Shown: positions 1-8,154 of the stretch, piece after piece
Layout of the letters: each line of letters begins with the position of its first letter
Numbering within the stretch: the first letter of the stretch is position 1
Translations under genes and position numbers: made by a program
Assembly: GCF_900659635.1 (NCBI RefSeq)
Contig: NZ_CAACVB010000021.1
Span: 1 to 59,134 of the forward strand
Direction of reading: 5' to 3'
Length of the DNA stretch: 59,134 bases
From: Actinomadura roseirufa
GTDB lineage: Bacteria; Actinomycetota; Actinomycetes; Streptosporangiales; Streptosporangiaceae
The notes under the pieces: generated by a model
The model's database searches: none
The model's input: only the letters and a program-made list of their open reading frames with translations
Told to the model about the DNA's origin: nothing

Positions 1-299
1 TGCCCAAGGACGACATCGAGAAGATGATGCGCGACGCCGAGCAGTACGCCGAGGAGGACCGCCGCCGCAAGGAGGAGGCCGACGTCCGCAACCAGGCCGG
101 CACGCTCATCTATATGACCGAGAAGGTCCTGCGGGAGAACGGCTGGAAGCTCCCCGAGGGACTGAGAACCTCGGCGAACGAGGCGATCGCCGAAGTGAAG
201 AGGGCCCTGGACGGCACCGACATCGAGGCGGTCAAGGGCAGCGCCGACCGGCTCGCCCAGGTCGGTCAGAGGCTGAGCGCGGCGGTATCCGGGCAATGA
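1..299 (+). CDS. dnaK: Molecular chaperone DnaK (Hsp70), C-terminal end only
   Basis: The reading frame is open from the left edge and ends at a TGA at 297-299. The visible part begins PKDDIEKMMRDAEQYAEEDR, the characteristic start of the helical lid of bacterial DnaK after the peptide-binding domain, and continues through the alpha-helical C-terminal region. The ATPase domain and substrate-binding sheet lie outside the window. Hsp70 binds exposed hydrophobic peptides in the cytoplasm in an ATP-driven cycle with GrpE and DnaJ. The next gene converges from the opposite strand after about 11 bases, so no grpE/dnaJ/hspR tail follows here, unlike the usual actinomycete dnaK operon. Confidence 0.93.
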   Translation, partial: PKDDIEKMMRDAEQYAEEDRRRKEEADVRNQAGTLIYMTEKVLRENGWKLPEGLRTSANEAIAEVKRALDGTDIEAVKGSADRLAQVGQRLSAAVSGQ

Positions 300-310
300 C
301 CCCGGGCGCG

Positions 311-961
311 TCAGAACTGTGGCTCGATGCCCTTGCGGAGGAGGGTGGCCAGTTCGATCACGGCCTCCTGGTAGGTGATGCCCTGGCTTCTCAGCAGGCC
401 CGGGTCCTGCAGGCGGTCGAGCGCGGCGTCGATGATCTCCGCGACGACCGCCGCGCGCAGCGGGCGCACGCGGTCGCGGCGCATGCCCTCCTCCAGCAGC
501 TCGCGCAGCAGCCCCGTCGTGCGGCGGTAGTGGTCCGCCATCAGGCGCCGTGCCGCGGGGAATCCCTCGATGTCCTCCAGCAGCCGCAGCGTGGACCTCT
601 TCGGCTCTGACGCTCCGACGTGCAGGAAGGCGTCGATCCGCTCCAGCGGGTCGTCGATGCCGGCGACCTTCTGCTCGCTGATGCGCCCGAAACGTCGCAG
701 CCGCCGGTCGAGCACGATGAGCACCAGCTCCCCCTTGGAGGGCGCCAGCTCATAGAGGGTCCGGCGTGAGCAGCGGAGCCGGGCCGCCAGCTGCGCGACG
801 GTGAACTTGGCGAACCCCTCCTCCAGGAACAGGGCTTCCAGCTCGTCCAGGAGTTCGCGGCCTCGGGCGCTGAGCTGCGACGAGGGCGGTCCGAGCCGCG
901 GAGGCGCCGTACCCGCCCGCGACCCGACGGCTTCTGAGTCGGTGTCGGACACCGGCCTCAC
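311..961 (-). CDS. TetR/AcrR family transcriptional regulator
   Basis: 216 aa with a GTG start at 961. After a disordered N-terminus of about 30 residues comes a TetR-type helix-turn-helix at about residues 35-80 (FTVAQLAARLRCSRRTLYEL), then an all-helical ligand-binding and dimerisation domain with a typical HYRRTTGLLRELLEEGMRRD stretch. Family knowledge: a dimeric repressor released by a small ligand. It runs convergently toward dnaK and is upstream-adjacent to the FMN reductase on the same strand, which could be its target. No ligand can be named. Confidence 0.85.
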   Translation of the reverse strand: MRPVSDTDSEAVGSRAGTAPPRLGPPSSQLSARGRELLDELEALFLEEGFAKFTVAQLAARLRCSRRTLYELAPSKGELVLIVLDRRLRRFGRISEQKVAGIDDPLERIDAFLHVGASEPKRSTLRLLEDIEGFPAARRLMADHYRRTTGLLRELLEEGMRRDRVRPLRAAVVAEIIDAALDRLQDPGLLRSQGITYQEAVIELATLLRKGIEPQF

Positions 962-1114
962 AGTAGCCGTTTCGGGTTCGCGGGACGGACCTGGTGCCCC
1001 CGGACGGCGAGCGCGGAACGACCATCGGTCACGCGGTCGACCGGCTCGGCGGCTCCGGCCGGGCCTGCCATGGCCTCCGGGTCGAGCATGGCACTCCCCC
1101 GTTTCCCTCCGGCT

Positions 1115-1675
1115 CTATCGCACGCGCAGCGGGGCGAGCGCCTCGCTCCAGGCCACCACCTGGTCCAGGGTGGTGTTCAGAGTTTCGAGTTGAAAGTCGC
1201 AGGGCTTGAACTTCGTGAAGTCCTCGAAGTCATGGAACAGCGACAGCGCGACCTGGGAGCGGACGTCCGCCATCATCATCGCGCCCGTGATCAGCCGGAG
1301 GTGCTCCACCGCCCTGGTGCCGCCGTGCGAGCCGTAGCTCACAAAGCCGACGGCCTTGTTCTGCCACTCGGCGGAAAGGAAGTCGATGGCGTTCTTCAGC
1401 GCGCCGGACGTGGAGTGGTTGTACTCCGGGGTCACCATGACGAACCCGTCGAACGAGGCGACCTTCTCCGCCCATTCCAGCGTGTGCGGCTGGGCGTACT
1501 GCCCCAGAGCGGGCGGGACGATCTCGTCCAGCTGCGGGAGCTTGTAGTCCAGCAGGTCGACCAGCTCGAACTCCGCGCCCGCGCGCCGCGCGGCCACCTC
1601 GTGCACCCAGCGGCCGATGGCCTCACCGTTGCGTCCGGGACGGGTGCTGCCGATGATGATGCCGATCTTGGTCAT
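1115..1675 (-). CDS. NADPH-dependent FMN reductase family oxidoreductase
   Basis: 186 aa, flavodoxin-like fold. The N-terminus has the FMN phosphate-binding loop GSTRPGRNG and the middle has VTPEYNHSTSGALKNAIDFL, the diagnostic block of the NAD(P)H-dependent FMN reductase/azoreductase/chromate reductase family. I chose the ATG at 1675 because AGGAG lies five bases upstream of it; the alternative GTG at 1681 would overlap that ribosome binding site. Family members are cytosolic flavin or quinone reductases. Its upstream gap carries two GGTACC palindromes (1759-1784). Confidence 0.9.
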   Translation of the reverse strand: MTKIGIIIGSTRPGRNGEAIGRWVHEVAARRAGAEFELVDLLDYKLPQLDEIVPPALGQYAQPHTLEWAEKVASFDGFVMVTPEYNHSTSGALKNAIDFLSAEWQNKAVGFVSYGSHGGTRAVEHLRLITGAMMMADVRSQVALSLFHDFEDFTKFKPCDFQLETLNTTLDQVVAWSEALAPLRVR

Positions 1676-1758
1676 GCCCACTCCTTGCCACGTCGCTCCG
1701 ACCAGATCCCCTCACCTAGTGCCTCGCGACACCGCGTGACGTCGCGCGATTCAGGAGC

Positions 1759-1784
1759 GGTACCAGAGAGGAGACTTTGGTACC
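1759..1784. promoter_or_regulatory. Paired GGTACC palindromes upstream of the FMN reductase
   Basis: GGTACC occurs at 1759-1764 and again at 1779-1784, start to start 20 bases, about two helical turns, in the 288-base gap (1676-1963) before the FMN reductase. Paired short palindromes on one helix face are a common operator form. No regulator gene is next to it apart from the TetR gene at 311-961. The rest of the gap shows no gene. Confidence 0.4.
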
Positions 1785-1963
1785 GTAAGCGTCCTCATTC
1801 GCCCCCGTCAAGAGCCTGAGCAGGAGAAACCGAGCGACTCCCGTGCCGGGCGGACGTTCGCCGGCGGGCGTGGTGAGCTAGCGCGATCCGGTTCTTCACC
1901 GGTCGCGGATGGGGAGTGATGTCGCGCGACGCACCGGAGGCCCGGTGGGCGACGCGGCCACGA

Positions 1964-2677
1964 CTACCGGTTGCCGCCCGATTCGTCCCGGCGGTACTCC
2001 AGGAGCAGGTCCGTCGTGCGCTGGATGTGCGGCACCGCGAGGTCGACCGCGCGCCCGGCGTCGTGGGCCAGGGCCGCTTCGAGCAGGGCGGCGTGGTCCT
2101 CGTCGAGCGTGCGCCGGATCACGTCGCGCGCGTCGGCGGGGATCAGCGCGCGCGTCCAGTGCCGGTACAGCTCGGCGCCCTCGAACAGCTCTTGGCGGAT
2201 CCCCTTGAGCAGGGGGCTCGTGCACGCGGCCGACAGCGCCTCGTGGAAATCGGAGTGCGCCTGCACCCACTGCGGGTTCACGCCCGCGCCGCGCTCGGAC
2301 GTCCCGGACGCGGGAGCCACGCTCTTTAGGCGGTGGTGCGCCGCGACGAGGCGGGTCTCCCAGTCGAGCCCGCCCAGGGTCACCGACTCGCCGATCGTGA
2401 GCCGCTCGATCTCGATCCGCACCCGGGTGAGATCGAGCAGCTCGGCTTCGGAGAGCGGGGTCACGCGGTAGCCGCGCTGCGGGGTGGCCTGGACGAGGTA
2501 CTCCGCCGACAGGCGGGTCACGGCCTCGCGGACCACGGTCAGGCTGACGCCGTATCCCTTGGCCATCTCGCCGAGGTTGAGGCGGTCGCCGGGGGCGAGC
2601 CGGCCGGCGCGGATGTCGTCCTTGACCGACCGGTAGACGTCCTGCGCCCTCGTCCGTGCGTCACCGCGCTGCGCCAT
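1964..2677 (-). CDS. GntR family regulator with FCD domain (paralogue 1)
   Basis: 237 aa. Residues about 10-75 form a GntR winged helix (GYGVSLTVVREAVTRLSAE); the rest is the all-helical FCD ligand-binding domain of the FadR subfamily, with conserved acidic/His residues (HSDFHEALSAACTSPLL). It is clearly paralogous to the gene at 4687-5385: the block YGVSLTVVREAVTRL is identical and ACTSPLLK.IRQ is shared. Start ATG 2677; no good ribosome binding site is seen. An inverted-repeat operator (2711-2733) lies in its promoter, with a possible minus-strand -35 TTGACT at 2726-2721 inside it, so autoregulation is likely. It is a candidate master regulator of the catabolic locus. Confidence 0.9.
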   Translation of the reverse strand: MAQRGDARTRAQDVYRSVKDDIRAGRLAPGDRLNLGEMAKGYGVSLTVVREAVTRLSAEYLVQATPQRGYRVTPLSEAELLDLTRVRIEIERLTIGESVTLGGLDWETRLVAAHHRLKSVAPASGTSERGAGVNPQWVQAHSDFHEALSAACTSPLLKGIRQELFEGAELYRHWTRALIPADARDVIRRTLDEDHAALLEAALAHDAGRAVDLAVPHIQRTTDLLLEYRRDESGGNR

Positions 2678-2710
2678 GGCGGCAAGCCTACCGCGAGCGG
2701 CACTACAAAA

Positions 2711-2733
2711 TCGATTGCCCAGTCAATACTCGA
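2711..2733. promoter_or_regulatory. Operator site A of the catabolic regulon
   Basis: TCGATTG, nine bases, TACTCGA: the weakest copy of the repeat TCGATTT-N9-AAATCGA that recurs seven times. It lies between the divergent GntR paralogue 1 (starts 2677) and TetR paralogue 1 (starts 2817), so it could control both. Confidence 0.6.
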
Positions 2734-2816
2734 CTTACCGGCCACCAGATCCTCGGCACGTTTCCCCCACGCCCGTCGGGTAGGTCTATAAGACGCACGG
2801 GCTGGAGGTGGACCAG

Positions 2817-3422
2817 ATGACGGAGGACGACGGCAGGCCGATGGACGACGGGCTGATCGCCGCCGCCATCCGCCTTTTCAGCGACCTGGGGTACGACACC
2901 GTCGACACGGACATGCTCGCCGGCGCCTCGGGCATGAGCGCCGATGCCCTGACTCAGTACGGAGGCAAGCGCGGCCTCTACGAGGCCGCGTTCGACTACG
3001 CGGCGAAAGCATGTCAGGAATATATGGAGGCGGCCCTGGCCAGGGCGCCCCAGGGGCCGGAAAGCGCGATCCTCCTGTTCGACGAATACCTGAACTACTC
3101 CGTCGCCAACCCTCAGATCGCCGGTCTCTGGATGCAGCGTTGGATGTCGGACGCCAGTGATATCCCGAACATGGAGAAACGTTTCGGAGGCGTGCCGGTC
3201 CTCCAGCAGTGGTCCGGGAGGCTTGACAAGGTCATCCCTGAGGACATGGATTCGGCGATGACCGTGAGGATGCTCGTGTGGATGATCCATAACTTCGTTC
3301 GGGGCGGTTTCGTCGGCATAGACGGCCACCGCCATACGGCGGAGGAACCACAGGCGGTGGAGCAGCTCCGCGACCATCTGCACAAGACGATCACGAATCT
3401 CGCTCGTCGACCCGAGCGGTGA
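2817..3422 (+). CDS. TetR-like regulator, tandem copy 1
   Basis: 201 aa. N-terminal TetR-type DNA-binding region (AAAIRLFSDLGYDTVDTDML, then ADALTQYGGKRGLYEAAF), then a helical domain with FDEYLNYSVANPQIAGLWMQ. ATG 2817 was chosen because GGAGGTGG stands six bases before it. It is a close paralogue of the next gene at 3563-4189, including 5' flanking sequence, so the pair arose by tandem duplication. Compared with copy 2 it lacks one residue just before YGGKR, in the recognition region. It is divergent from GntR paralogue 1, with operator A between them. Confidence 0.85.
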   Translation: MTEDDGRPMDDGLIAAAIRLFSDLGYDTVDTDMLAGASGMSADALTQYGGKRGLYEAAFDYAAKACQEYMEAALARAPQGPESAILLFDEYLNYSVANPQIAGLWMQRWMSDASDIPNMEKRFGGVPVLQQWSGRLDKVIPEDMDSAMTVRMLVWMIHNFVRGGFVGIDGHRHTAEEPQAVEQLRDHLHKTITNLARRPER

Positions 3423-3427
3423 CGCCT

Positions 3428-3525
3428 TCACCCGCTCGGACGGAACGCGCTGATGCCGGGCACGGCGAGCATGGATTTGATCCGCGGCTCAGAGTCGAAG
3501 CTCATGTTCTCCGTGACCAGTGCGG
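3428..3525 (-). pseudogene. Remnant of a SnoaL-like gene (C-terminal end only)
   Basis: On the minus strand this piece reads ALVTEN followed by MSFDSEPRIKSMLAVPGIS and a stop. The intact gene at 4230-4649 ends ALVTEI, MSFDSERRIRFMLAVPEIS. The match is codon for codon over about 30 residues and ceases upstream, where the sequence switches to the TetR promoter flank. It is a leftover of a second copy of the SnoaL-like gene lying between the two TetR copies, showing that the duplicated unit was TetR plus SnoaL-like gene. Confidence 0.8.
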
Positions 3526-3562
3526 TGTAGGTCTGCAAGAGGCGTCGGCTGGAGTGGGCCAG

Positions 3563-3598
3563 ATGACGGAGGACAACGGGATGACGGAGGACAACGGG
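3563..3598 (+). repeat. Exact 18-base tandem repeat in the TetR copy 2 start
   Basis: The 18-mer ATGACGGAGGACAACGGG occurs twice back to back and encodes MTEDNG twice. It duplicates the initiator codon, so translation could begin at either ATG (3563 or 3581); only the first has the GGAG at a usable distance. Confidence 0.9.
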
Positions 3599-4189
3599 AT
3601 GCCGATGGACGACGGCCTGCTCGCCGCCGCCGTCCGCCTCTTCAGCGACCTGGGGTACGACACGGTCGACACGGAGATGCTCGCCGGCGCCTCGGGCATC
3701 AGCGCCGACGCCCTGAACCGCGAATACGGAGGAAAGCGCCGCATCTACCAAGCCGCCTTCGTGCACGCGGCGGGCGCATGTCTTGATCATATGGAAGCCG
3801 CCATGACAAGGCCCGTCCAGGGACCGGAACGCGCGATGTTCTTGTTCGACGAATACCTGAACTACTCCATCGCCAACCCTCAGATCGCCGGTCTCTGGAT
3901 GCAACGGTGGATGGCGGACGCCAGCGATCTCCCGAACATGGAGCAGAGTTTCGGCGGAGTCCCGGTCTTCAAGCAATGGTCCGCAGAGATCGAGAAGATC
4001 GTCGCCGATGACATGGACGCGGCGATGACTTTGCGAATGCTCGTGTGGATGATCAACACATTTGTTCGAGGCGGCTATGTCGGCGTAGACGGTCATCGCT
4101 ATACGGCGGACGAGGCGGATGCGGTGGACCAGTTCCGCGATCATCTGCACATGACCATCAAGTATCTCGCCCGCCGGTCCGGGCGGTGA
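3563..4189 (+). CDS. TetR-like regulator, tandem copy 2
   Basis: 208 aa, paralogous along its whole length to the gene at 2817-3422; FDEYLNY and NPQIAGLWMQRWM are identical. The N-terminus carries a duplicated hexapeptide, MTEDNG twice, from an exact 18-base direct repeat (3563-3598). Start ATG 3563 has GGAG nine bases upstream. It converges on the intact SnoaL-like gene. The regulon operator is absent upstream: the duplicated flank begins downstream of site A, so the two copies are probably controlled differently. Confidence 0.83.
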   Translation: MTEDNGMTEDNGMPMDDGLLAAAVRLFSDLGYDTVDTEMLAGASGISADALNREYGGKRRIYQAAFVHAAGACLDHMEAAMTRPVQGPERAMFLFDEYLNYSIANPQIAGLWMQRWMADASDLPNMEQSFGGVPVFKQWSAEIEKIVADDMDAAMTLRMLVWMINTFVRGGYVGVDGHRYTADEADAVDQFRDHLHMTIKYLARRSGR

Positions 4190-4229
4190 CGACCGGCGAG
4201 CCCTTCGCCCCGCTCGCTCTCCTCCGCCC

Positions 4230-4649
4230 TCAGGTGCGGTCGACGCTGATCTCGGGCACCGCGAGCATGAACCTGATGCGCCGCTCGGAGTCGAAGCTCA
4301 TGATCTCGGTGACCAGGGCCGTGATGGTGGCGCCGGAGGAGTCCTCGACGACAACCCGGAACTGGAAGGCGGCGTGGTCGCCGTGAACCGTGATCTCACC
4401 GACGCGGGTCACCTCCGTCACCGCCGCGGGTCGTGTGCGCAGGTAGAAGGCACGAATCGCGGCGGCCCCCCGAACCGGCGGGCTCCCGATGGGGTCGATC
4501 AGTTCGGCGTCCGGGTGGTAGAACGCGGCCAGCGCGTCCATGTCCTGTGCCGCCAGTGCTTCGAGATAGCGCCCGACGGCCGCCGTGATGGCCGCTCGCG
4601 CCGGGTCCGGCGCGGGTCCCGTAATGAAGTCGATTTCACTTTCTGACAT
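4230..4649 (-). CDS. SnoaL-like / nuclear transport factor 2 fold protein
   Basis: 139 aa. The sequence AITAAVGRYLEALAAQDMD, AAFYHPDAELIDPIGSPPVR and GAAAIRAFY is the standard opening of the NTF2-like cone fold (ketosteroid isomerase / SnoaL / polyketide cyclase group), followed by a strand-rich half. ATG 4649 was chosen because AGAAGGG stands about ten bases upstream; the longer frame has no support. Family members isomerise or hydrate small hydrophobic substrates, but the fold alone does not give the reaction. Its start codon sits inside operator site B, shared with the divergent GntR paralogue 2. A broken second copy lies at 3428-3525. Confidence 0.85.
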   Translation of the reverse strand: MSESEIDFITGPAPDPARAAITAAVGRYLEALAAQDMDALAAFYHPDAELIDPIGSPPVRGAAAIRAFYLRTRPAAVTEVTRVGEITVHGDHAAFQFRVVVEDSSGATITALVTEIMSFDSERRIRFMLAVPEISVDRT

Positions 4650-4652
4650 CGA
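4630..4652. promoter_or_regulatory. Operator site B of the catabolic regulon
   Basis: TCGATTT, nine bases, ACATCGA, with a further TCGA at 4670. It lies between the divergent SnoaL-like gene (start 4649, inside the site) and GntR paralogue 2 (start 4687). Occupancy would cover the start of the SnoaL-like gene. Confidence 0.65.
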
Positions 4653-4686
4653 TTTTTTGCCCTTCTTTTTCGATACGATGGTCCGC

Positions 4687-5385
4687 ATGAACCCGAAACA
4701 GACCCGCGTGTCCGTGGTGTGCGACGGTCTGCGCGACGAGATCCGGCTCGGCACGCTGCAGCCCGGCCAGCAGATCGATCTCGCGCAGGTGCGGGCGCGT
4801 TACGGCGTGAGCCTCACGGTGGTGCGGGAGGCGGTGACGCGGCTCGCGTCCGAGCGGCTGGTGAAGTCGGTTCCCCAGCAGGGTTTCTCCGTGTGGCCGC
4901 TGTCGGCCGACGGCCTGAACGACATCACCCGGGTCCGTGTGCAGATCGAGTCGCTGACGGTCCATGACTCGGTGACGATGGGCGACCTGAACTGGGAGAG
5001 CGAGCTCGTCTCCGCGCACCACCGCCTCGCGGCCATGCAGGCGCGCGCCGAGGAGGGGGTTCCCTCGCTGGACGCGATGAGGGCGCACGACGCCTTCCAC
5101 GACGCGCTGTCGTCCGCGTGCACGAGCCCGCTGCTCAAGGAGATCCGCCAGCAGCTGTTCCGCAACTCCGAGCTGTATCGCTACTGGTCGGCGCTGCCCG
5201 CCGTCCCGAAGAGGACGCGCGAACGCGTCGCGGGAGAGCATCAGCGGTTGCTCGACGCGGCGCTGGCGCACGACGCCGACCTCGCGGTCGAGCTGATGGT
5301 CACCCACATCCAGCACGCGACCGACGCGCTGCTGGCGCGGGCGAAGGCCGCCGGCGCGGACCGCGACGGCGCCGGCCGGAGCTAG
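4687..5385 (+). CDS. GntR family regulator with FCD domain (paralogue 2)
   Basis: 232 aa. Winged helix at about residues 10-70 (RYGVSLTVVREAVTRLASE) and an FCD domain (HDAFHDALSSACTSPLLKEI). Paralogous to the gene at 1964-2677 but oriented oppositely. Starts at ATG 4687 or 4678 are both possible; neither has a clear ribosome binding site. It is convergent with the catabolic operon that ends at 5402 and has operator B upstream. With paralogue 1 it forms a pair of FadR-type regulators around the duplicated TetR patch; one or both probably read the repeated operator. Confidence 0.88.
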   Translation: MNPKQTRVSVVCDGLRDEIRLGTLQPGQQIDLAQVRARYGVSLTVVREAVTRLASERLVKSVPQQGFSVWPLSADGLNDITRVRVQIESLTVHDSVTMGDLNWESELVSAHHRLAAMQARAEEGVPSLDAMRAHDAFHDALSSACTSPLLKEIRQQLFRNSELYRYWSALPAVPKRTRERVAGEHQRLLDAALAHDADLAVELMVTHIQHATDALLARAKAAGADRDGAGRS

Positions 5386-5401
5386 GGACGCGGGCACCGC
5401 G

Positions 5402-6979
5402 TCAGATCGCCCGGCCGGCATCGCGCCAGTACGGCTCGCGCAGCCGCTGCTTGAACACCTTGCCCGAGTCCTCGCGCGGCAGCCGGTCATGGAAGGTGAC
5501 GAGCTTCGGCGCCTTGAACCTCGCCAGGGTGCCGGCGACGTGCGCCCGGACCGCAGACTCCGTCAGGACGGCGCCCGGCTGGACCTCGATCGCCGCGGCG
5601 ATGGACTCGCCGAACTCCTCGTCCGGGGCTCCGAAGACCGCGCAGTCGCGGACGCCCGCGAGCTGCAGGATGGCGGCCTCGATCTCGGCCGGGTAGACGT
5701 TGACGCCACCGGTGATGATCATGTCGCGCTTGCGGTCGCACAGGTAGAGGTAGCCGTCGGCGTCCAGGTAGCCGACGTCCCCGCCGGTCAGGAGCCCCGC
5801 CCGCTCCGCGGCGGCGCGCTCCTCCGGCCGCCCCTGGTAGGTGAAGTCCCCGAAGCCCGCCGAGCGCATGTAGATGTCGCCGACCCGGCCCGGCGGCAGG
5901 TCGTTGCCGTCGTCGTCGAGGATGCGCACGGTACAGGAGGCGAAGGGCCGGCCGACCGTCCCCGGGTGACCGAGCCACTCGTGGCTGTCGCACCCGACCA
6001 TGGCCCCGGCCTCGGTACAGCCGTAGTACTCGTGCACGATCGGCCCGAACCAGTCGATGATCGCGCGCTTGACGTCCGGCGGGCACGGCGCCCCGGCGTG
6101 CACGACGTGGCGCAGGCTGCCGACGTCGTAGGACGCGCGCACCTCCTCGGGAAGGCGCAGCAGGCGGACGAACATCGTCGGCACCAGGTGCAGCGCCGTG
6201 ATCCGATGCTCCTCGACCAGGCGCAGCAGCCCTTCGGCGTCGAACCGGTCCTGCAGCACCAGGAAACCGCCGAGGCGGGCGGCCGACAGGGCGTACAGGT
6301 TCGGCGCCGAGTGGTACATCGGCCCGGTGATCACGGTCCGCATCTCCGGGTGCAGGCCGAGCGCCGCGAACTTGTCCCTGGTGTAGGCGACGGCCTGTTC
6401 GGCCGTCTCGTCGTAGGCGAGCCGGCGAACGCCCTTCGGCCGTCCCGTCGTCCCCGACGTGTAGATCATCGAGAGCGGCGAGGACACCCGCCCGAGGTCG
6501 CGTTCGGGCGCCTCGTCCCGCCATCGCTCGTAGATCTCCTCCCCCGGCGGCCGGTGCTCCGGGCCGGGCCGGGCGCCGTAGGCCTTCAAGGTCGCCGCCG
6601 GCGTGCGGACGGCGACGACCGTGACCCGCGCGGGGAGCGCGCCTCGCAGCGGTACGAGCAGGTCCTCGTGCGCGAACAGCACGGCGGCGGCGGAGTCGTC
6701 GAGGATGTAGGCGACGTCGGCCGCGGAGTCGTGCCAGTTGATCGGCACCGGGTTGACGCCGAGCGCGGCCGCGGCGAAGGAGATCTCGAAGAACGGGTGG
6801 TCGTTGCGCAGCAGCAGCGCGACCGTGTCGCCGCGGCGCAGGCCCATCGCCGTCATCGCGGACGCGACTCTGCCGGCCCGCCGCCGCAGTTCCTCAAGGG
6901 GGACGAACCGTCCCCCGGAGAGCACGCCCTCACCGAGTTCGGGCCGAACGGCCCCGTGCACGGTCCTGTTCCCGGTCAT
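5402..6979 (-). CDS. Acyl-CoA synthetase (AMP-forming, ANL superfamily)
   Basis: 525 aa. It activates a carboxylic acid to its CoA thioester using ATP. Visible motifs are the P-loop YTSGTTGRPKGV, the adenylate-binding YYGCTEAG, the hinge YLYLCDRKRDMIITGG and the C-terminal catalytic lysine in REDSGKVFK. The start ATG at 6979 overlaps the stop of the upstream acyl-CoA dehydrogenase (ATGA). It is the last gene of the operon starting at 17503. Substrate range cannot be read from the sequence; the context points to a branched or alicyclic acid. Confidence 0.93.
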   Translation of the reverse strand: MTGNRTVHGAVRPELGEGVLSGGRFVPLEELRRRAGRVASAMTAMGLRRGDTVALLLRNDHPFFEISFAAAALGVNPVPINWHDSAADVAYILDDSAAAVLFAHEDLLVPLRGALPARVTVVAVRTPAATLKAYGARPGPEHRPPGEEIYERWRDEAPERDLGRVSSPLSMIYTSGTTGRPKGVRRLAYDETAEQAVAYTRDKFAALGLHPEMRTVITGPMYHSAPNLYALSAARLGGFLVLQDRFDAEGLLRLVEEHRITALHLVPTMFVRLLRLPEEVRASYDVGSLRHVVHAGAPCPPDVKRAIIDWFGPIVHEYYGCTEAGAMVGCDSHEWLGHPGTVGRPFASCTVRILDDDGNDLPPGRVGDIYMRSAGFGDFTYQGRPEERAAAERAGLLTGGDVGYLDADGYLYLCDRKRDMIITGGVNVYPAEIEAAILQLAGVRDCAVFGAPDEEFGESIAAAIEVQPGAVLTESAVRAHVAGTLARFKAPKLVTFHDRLPREDSGKVFKQRLREPYWRDAGRAI

Positions 6980-8154
6980 AGCCCCATCCCTCGGCCGATG
7001 ACTTCCTTCATGATCTCCGTGGTCCCGCCGAGGATCCGCATGACCCGGGTGTCGCGCCAGGCCCGCGAGACGGGATATTCGTCCATGTATCCGTAGCCGC
7101 CGTGGAGCTGGACGCAGCCGTCCACGACCCGATGGCACATCTCCGTCGTCCACCACTTGGCCTCGGCCGCCGCCTCCGGCGTGAGCTCGCCGGCGTTGAG
7201 GGCCTCGATCTGGCGGTCGACGAAGACGCGCGCGATGTCGATCTCGGTCCGCATCTCGGCGAGCCGGAACCTGCTGTTCTGGAACGAGCCGATCGGGCGG
7301 CCGAAGGCATGGCGCTCCCCGACGTAGCCGAGGGTCAGGTCCAGCGCGGCCTCCGCCTGGGCGACGGCGCCGACGGCGATCGACAGCCGCTCGCGGGGCA
7401 GCTTGGTCATCAGCTGCGCGAAGCCGCCGCCCTCCGCACCGAGCCGGTTGGCGACCGGCACGCGGACGTCGGTGAAGAACAGCTCGCCCGTGTCGGCCGA
7501 GTGCTGCCCGGCCTTGGCGAGCCTGCGTCCGCGCTCAAGGCCGGGGCGGTCGGCCTCGACGACGATGATGCTGATCCCCCGGTGCCGCTGCGTCGGGTCC
7601 GTCTTGCAGGCCAGCAGCAGCAGGTCGAAGTTCTGCGAGTTGCTGATGAAGGTCTTCGCGCCGTTGATGACGTAGTGGTCCCCGTCGCGCGTCGCGGTGG
7701 TCGTCATGGCAGCGACATCGGACCCGCAGGACGGTTCGGTCATCGCGAGCGCGGTCACCAGCGTGCCGGCGCAGATTCCCGGCAGCCACCGGTCGCGCTG
7801 GGCGTCGGTCGCCGCGTCCAGGAAGTACGGGACGCAGACGTCGATGTGCAGGTGCAGCCCGGCGACGCTACTGGCCACGTGCGCCCGCGCGCCCTCCTCG
7901 GTGATGATCGCGTTGTACCGGAAGTCGGGGACGCCGCCGCCCCCGTGACTCTCGGGGACGTCGATGCCGAGCAGCCCGGCGGCGCCGGCCCGTGCGAACA
8001 GCTCCTTGTCGACCATGCCCGCGCGGCACCACTCCTCGTGCCGCGGGACGATGTCACGCTCGACGAAGGCGCGCACGGTCTGCCGGAACAGGTCGTGCGA
8101 GGCGTCGAAGCCCGGCCGCGCGAGGGAGAACGGCCGTCCCGCGACCGCGCTCAT
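6976..8154 (-). CDS. Acyl-CoA dehydrogenase
   Basis: 392 aa, full length. FAD-dependent alpha,beta-oxidation of an acyl-CoA. The flavin/substrate block AMTEPSCGSDVAAM is at about residues 136-150, followed by ISNSQNFD and the C-terminal RILGGTTEIMKEVIGRGMGL. Glycine stands where medium-chain enzymes have the catalytic Glu (YEGT in MCAD). The alternative Glu in LPRERLSIA, used by isovaleryl-CoA and long-chain enzymes, is present, which suggests a branched-chain-type active site. It is coupled by ATGA overlaps on both sides, to the SDR and to the synthetase. Confidence 0.93.
   Translation of the reverse strand: MSAVAGRPFSLARPGFDASHDLFRQTVRAFVERDIVPRHEEWCRAGMVDKELFARAGAAGLLGIDVPESHGGGGVPDFRYNAIITEEGARAHVASSVAGLHLHIDVCVPYFLDAATDAQRDRWLPGICAGTLVTALAMTEPSCGSDVAAMTTTATRDGDHYVINGAKTFISNSQNFDLLLLACKTDPTQRHRGISIIVVEADRPGLERGRRLAKAGQHSADTGELFFTDVRVPVANRLGAEGGGFAQLMTKLPRERLSIAVGAVAQAEAALDLTLGYVGERHAFGRPIGSFQNSRFRLAEMRTEIDIARVFVDRQIEALNAGELTPEAAAEAKWWTTEMCHRVVDGCVQLHGGYGYMDEYPVSRAWRDTRVMRILGGTTEIMKEVIGRGMGL

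Noticed and set aside
3428..4150. A 240-residue minus-strand gene opposite TetR copy 2
   Set aside because: Only the 3' end (3428-3525) resembles a protein, the SnoaL-like remnant; the rest is antisense to TetR copy 2.
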